Source of the DNA: Labrys sp. KNU-23
GTDB lineage: Bacteria; Pseudomonadota; Alphaproteobacteria; Rhizobiales; Labraceae
Assembly: GCF_008330945.1 (NCBI RefSeq)
Contig: NZ_CP043488.1
Span: 124,001-188,000 of the forward strand
Length of the DNA stretch: 64,000 nt
Direction: 5' to 3'
The position numbers were made by a program, and so were the translations under genes. This document shows, in pieces, positions 63,078 to 64,000 of this stretch (position 1 is the stretch's first letter; each line of letters begins with the position of its first letter). Below the pieces are notes generated by a model. The model ran no database searches. It saw nothing but the letters and a program-made list of their open reading frames with translations, and had not been told where the DNA came from.

Positions 63078-63966
63078 GGTTGCGGCAATGAGCACTGAAG
63101 CTGCATCGGCGCGCCGCTCGCACAGGCTTGGACGGCTGTTCATCTACGGATCCCTGCTGGCACTCGCGGCCTTCTATCTGATGCCGCTGTGGGTCATGAT
63201 CGTGACCTCATTGAAGTCGCTGGACGAAATCTATGCCGGCTCCTTCATCGGTCCACCGCAGGCGGTGACCTTTGAGGCTTGGCAGAAGGCTTGGGGCCAG
63301 GCATGCATAGGCACAGCCTGCAACGGGCTACGCCCCTATTTCGTGAACTCACTGCTGATGGTGATCCCGGCGGTGGTCCTTTCGACGGGCATCGGGGCCA
63401 TCAACGGCTATATCCTGACCAAATGGCGCTTTCGAGGATCGAATTTCGTCTTCGGCATGTTGCTGTTCGGCTGCTTCCTGCCGTTCCAGGCTGTCATCCT
63501 GCCCATGGCGCAGGTGCTCGGCAGATTGGGGTTGTCGGGCAGCATTCCAGGATTGGTTCTGGTCCATACCGTCTATGGCATCAGCTTCACGACCCTGTTC
63601 TTCCGGAATTATTTCATCACCATCCCGGATGAACTGACGCGGGCGGCGCAGATCGACGGCGCTGGCTTCTTCCGCATCTTCTTTTCAGTGATGCTGCCGA
63701 CGGCGCTTCCCATCATGGTGGTGTCGTGTATCTGGCAGTTCACTCAGATCTGGAATGATTTCCTGTTCGGCGTGTCCTTCACCGCTGGGCAATCCTCCCC
63801 CATCACGGTGGCACTCAACAACATCGTCAACGTGACCATGGGGCGCAAGCAATACAATGTCGACATGGCCGCCGCCATGATCGCCGCCCTGCCAACCCTG
63901 ATCGTCTATGTCGTCGCCGGACGCTTTTTCGTCCGCGGCTTGACCGCCGGCGCCGTGAAAGGCTGA
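63067..63966 (+). CDS. CUT1-type ABC transporter permease 2 (299 aa)
   Basis: A MalG/UgpE-type permease with six hydrophobic segments and the EAA motif AAQIDGAGFFRIFFSVMLPT. The N-terminal 20 residues are polar; an internal ATG (MSTEAASARRS, at 63088) could also be the start. Overlap with the first permease shows coupled translation. Together with the binding protein and the ATPase beginning at 63971 it forms a complete importer. Confidence 0.9.
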   Translation: MSTEVAAMSTEAASARRSHRLGRLFIYGSLLALAAFYLMPLWVMIVTSLKSLDEIYAGSFIGPPQAVTFEAWQKAWGQACIGTACNGLRPYFVNSLLMVIPAVVLSTGIGAINGYILTKWRFRGSNFVFGMLLFGCFLPFQAVILPMAQVLGRLGLSGSIPGLVLVHTVYGISFTTLFFRNYFITIPDELTRAAQIDGAGFFRIFFSVMLPTALPIMVVSCIWQFTQIWNDFLFGVSFTAGQSSPITVALNNIVNVTMGRKQYNVDMAAAMIAALPTLIVYVVAGRFFVRGLTAGAVKG

Positions 63967-63970
63967 GCCC

Positions 63971-64000
63971 ATGTCCACGCTTGAAATCGACCGTGTCCGC
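63971..64000 (+). CDS. ABC transporter ATPase, first ten codons
   Basis: Begins at ATG 63971, four bases after the permease stop, and reads MSTLEIDRVR, the usual start of UgpC/MalK-type ATPases. It leaves the window, so no Walker motif is visible; the call rests on position and the first residues. Confidence 0.7.
   Translation, partial: MSTLEIDRVR

Noticed and set aside
1-64000. CRISPR arrays, rRNA genes and complete tRNA genes
   Set aside because: No regularly spaced short repeats, no rRNA stretches and no complete cloverleaf were seen; only the 3' tRNA fragment at 52728 was found.

Overview
The window looks like an alphaproteobacterium of the order Hyphomicrobiales (Rhizobiales), probably Rhizobiaceae. 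The pointers are a 2845-residue cyclic beta-1,2-glucan synthase, several small protein families common in rhizobia (DUF982, DUF3309-like, DUF2934, PRC-barrel), an HWE/HisKA_2-type sensor kinase, EcfG-type promoter sequences and a rhizobial-type intergenic palindrome.

Region 1 (about 1-52.7 kb) is a gene-sparse accessory block built around stress tolerance. It encodes a large catalase, a YciF/DUF892 protein, a ferritin-like protein, four PRC-barrel proteins, three intact DUF982 genes and one broken one, a PhnA-like membrane protein, an NRAMP-type transporter, a fatty acid desaturase, an L,D-transpeptidase, a cold-shock protein, an orphan GroEL behind a CIRCE element, the cyclic glucan synthase, and a cassette of glycosyltransferase, methyltransferase, PIG-L deacetylase and acyl-CoA dehydrogenase-like protein. 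Signalling proteins are an HWE-type kinase, a CheB-CheR-PAS-kinase-REC-REC-LuxR polypeptide of 1482 residues, a LuxR regulator with an altered receiver domain, and a receiver protein. Fourteen sites read GGAAC-N16/17-nGTT (one ends in GTC) in the correct orientation upstream of these genes, as expected for the general stress sigma factor EcfG. A different 17-bp dyad, consensus GTAGTTTCCGAGCCTAC, occurs six times, mostly upstream of genes that lack the EcfG site.

Region 1 shows signs of mobility and decay: a 0.9-kb direct repeat at 2.2 and 45.5 kb, a duplicated membrane-protein plus XRE-regulator pair at 0-0.4 and 50.8-51.5 kb, a frameshifted SDR gene and a remnant of a second one, a DUF982 pseudogene, and two IS6-like transposase fragments. 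It ends at 52,728-52,747 with what appears to be the 3' end of an initiator tRNA followed by a terminator, the typical right border of an element integrated at a tRNA gene.

Region 2 (52.9-64 kb) is denser and uniformly built: a catabolic locus around an XRE-type regulator. It has a Gfo/Idh/MocA oxidoreductase, a xylose-isomerase-like TIM barrel protein and a DUF1349 protein on the minus strand, and a cupin-like protein, a thiamine-diphosphate enzyme, a histidinol-dehydrogenase-family enzyme and a CUT1 ABC transporter (binding protein, two permeases, first codons of an ATPase). The substrate cannot be read from sequence; a polyol, sugar acid or sulfonated C3 compound is possible.
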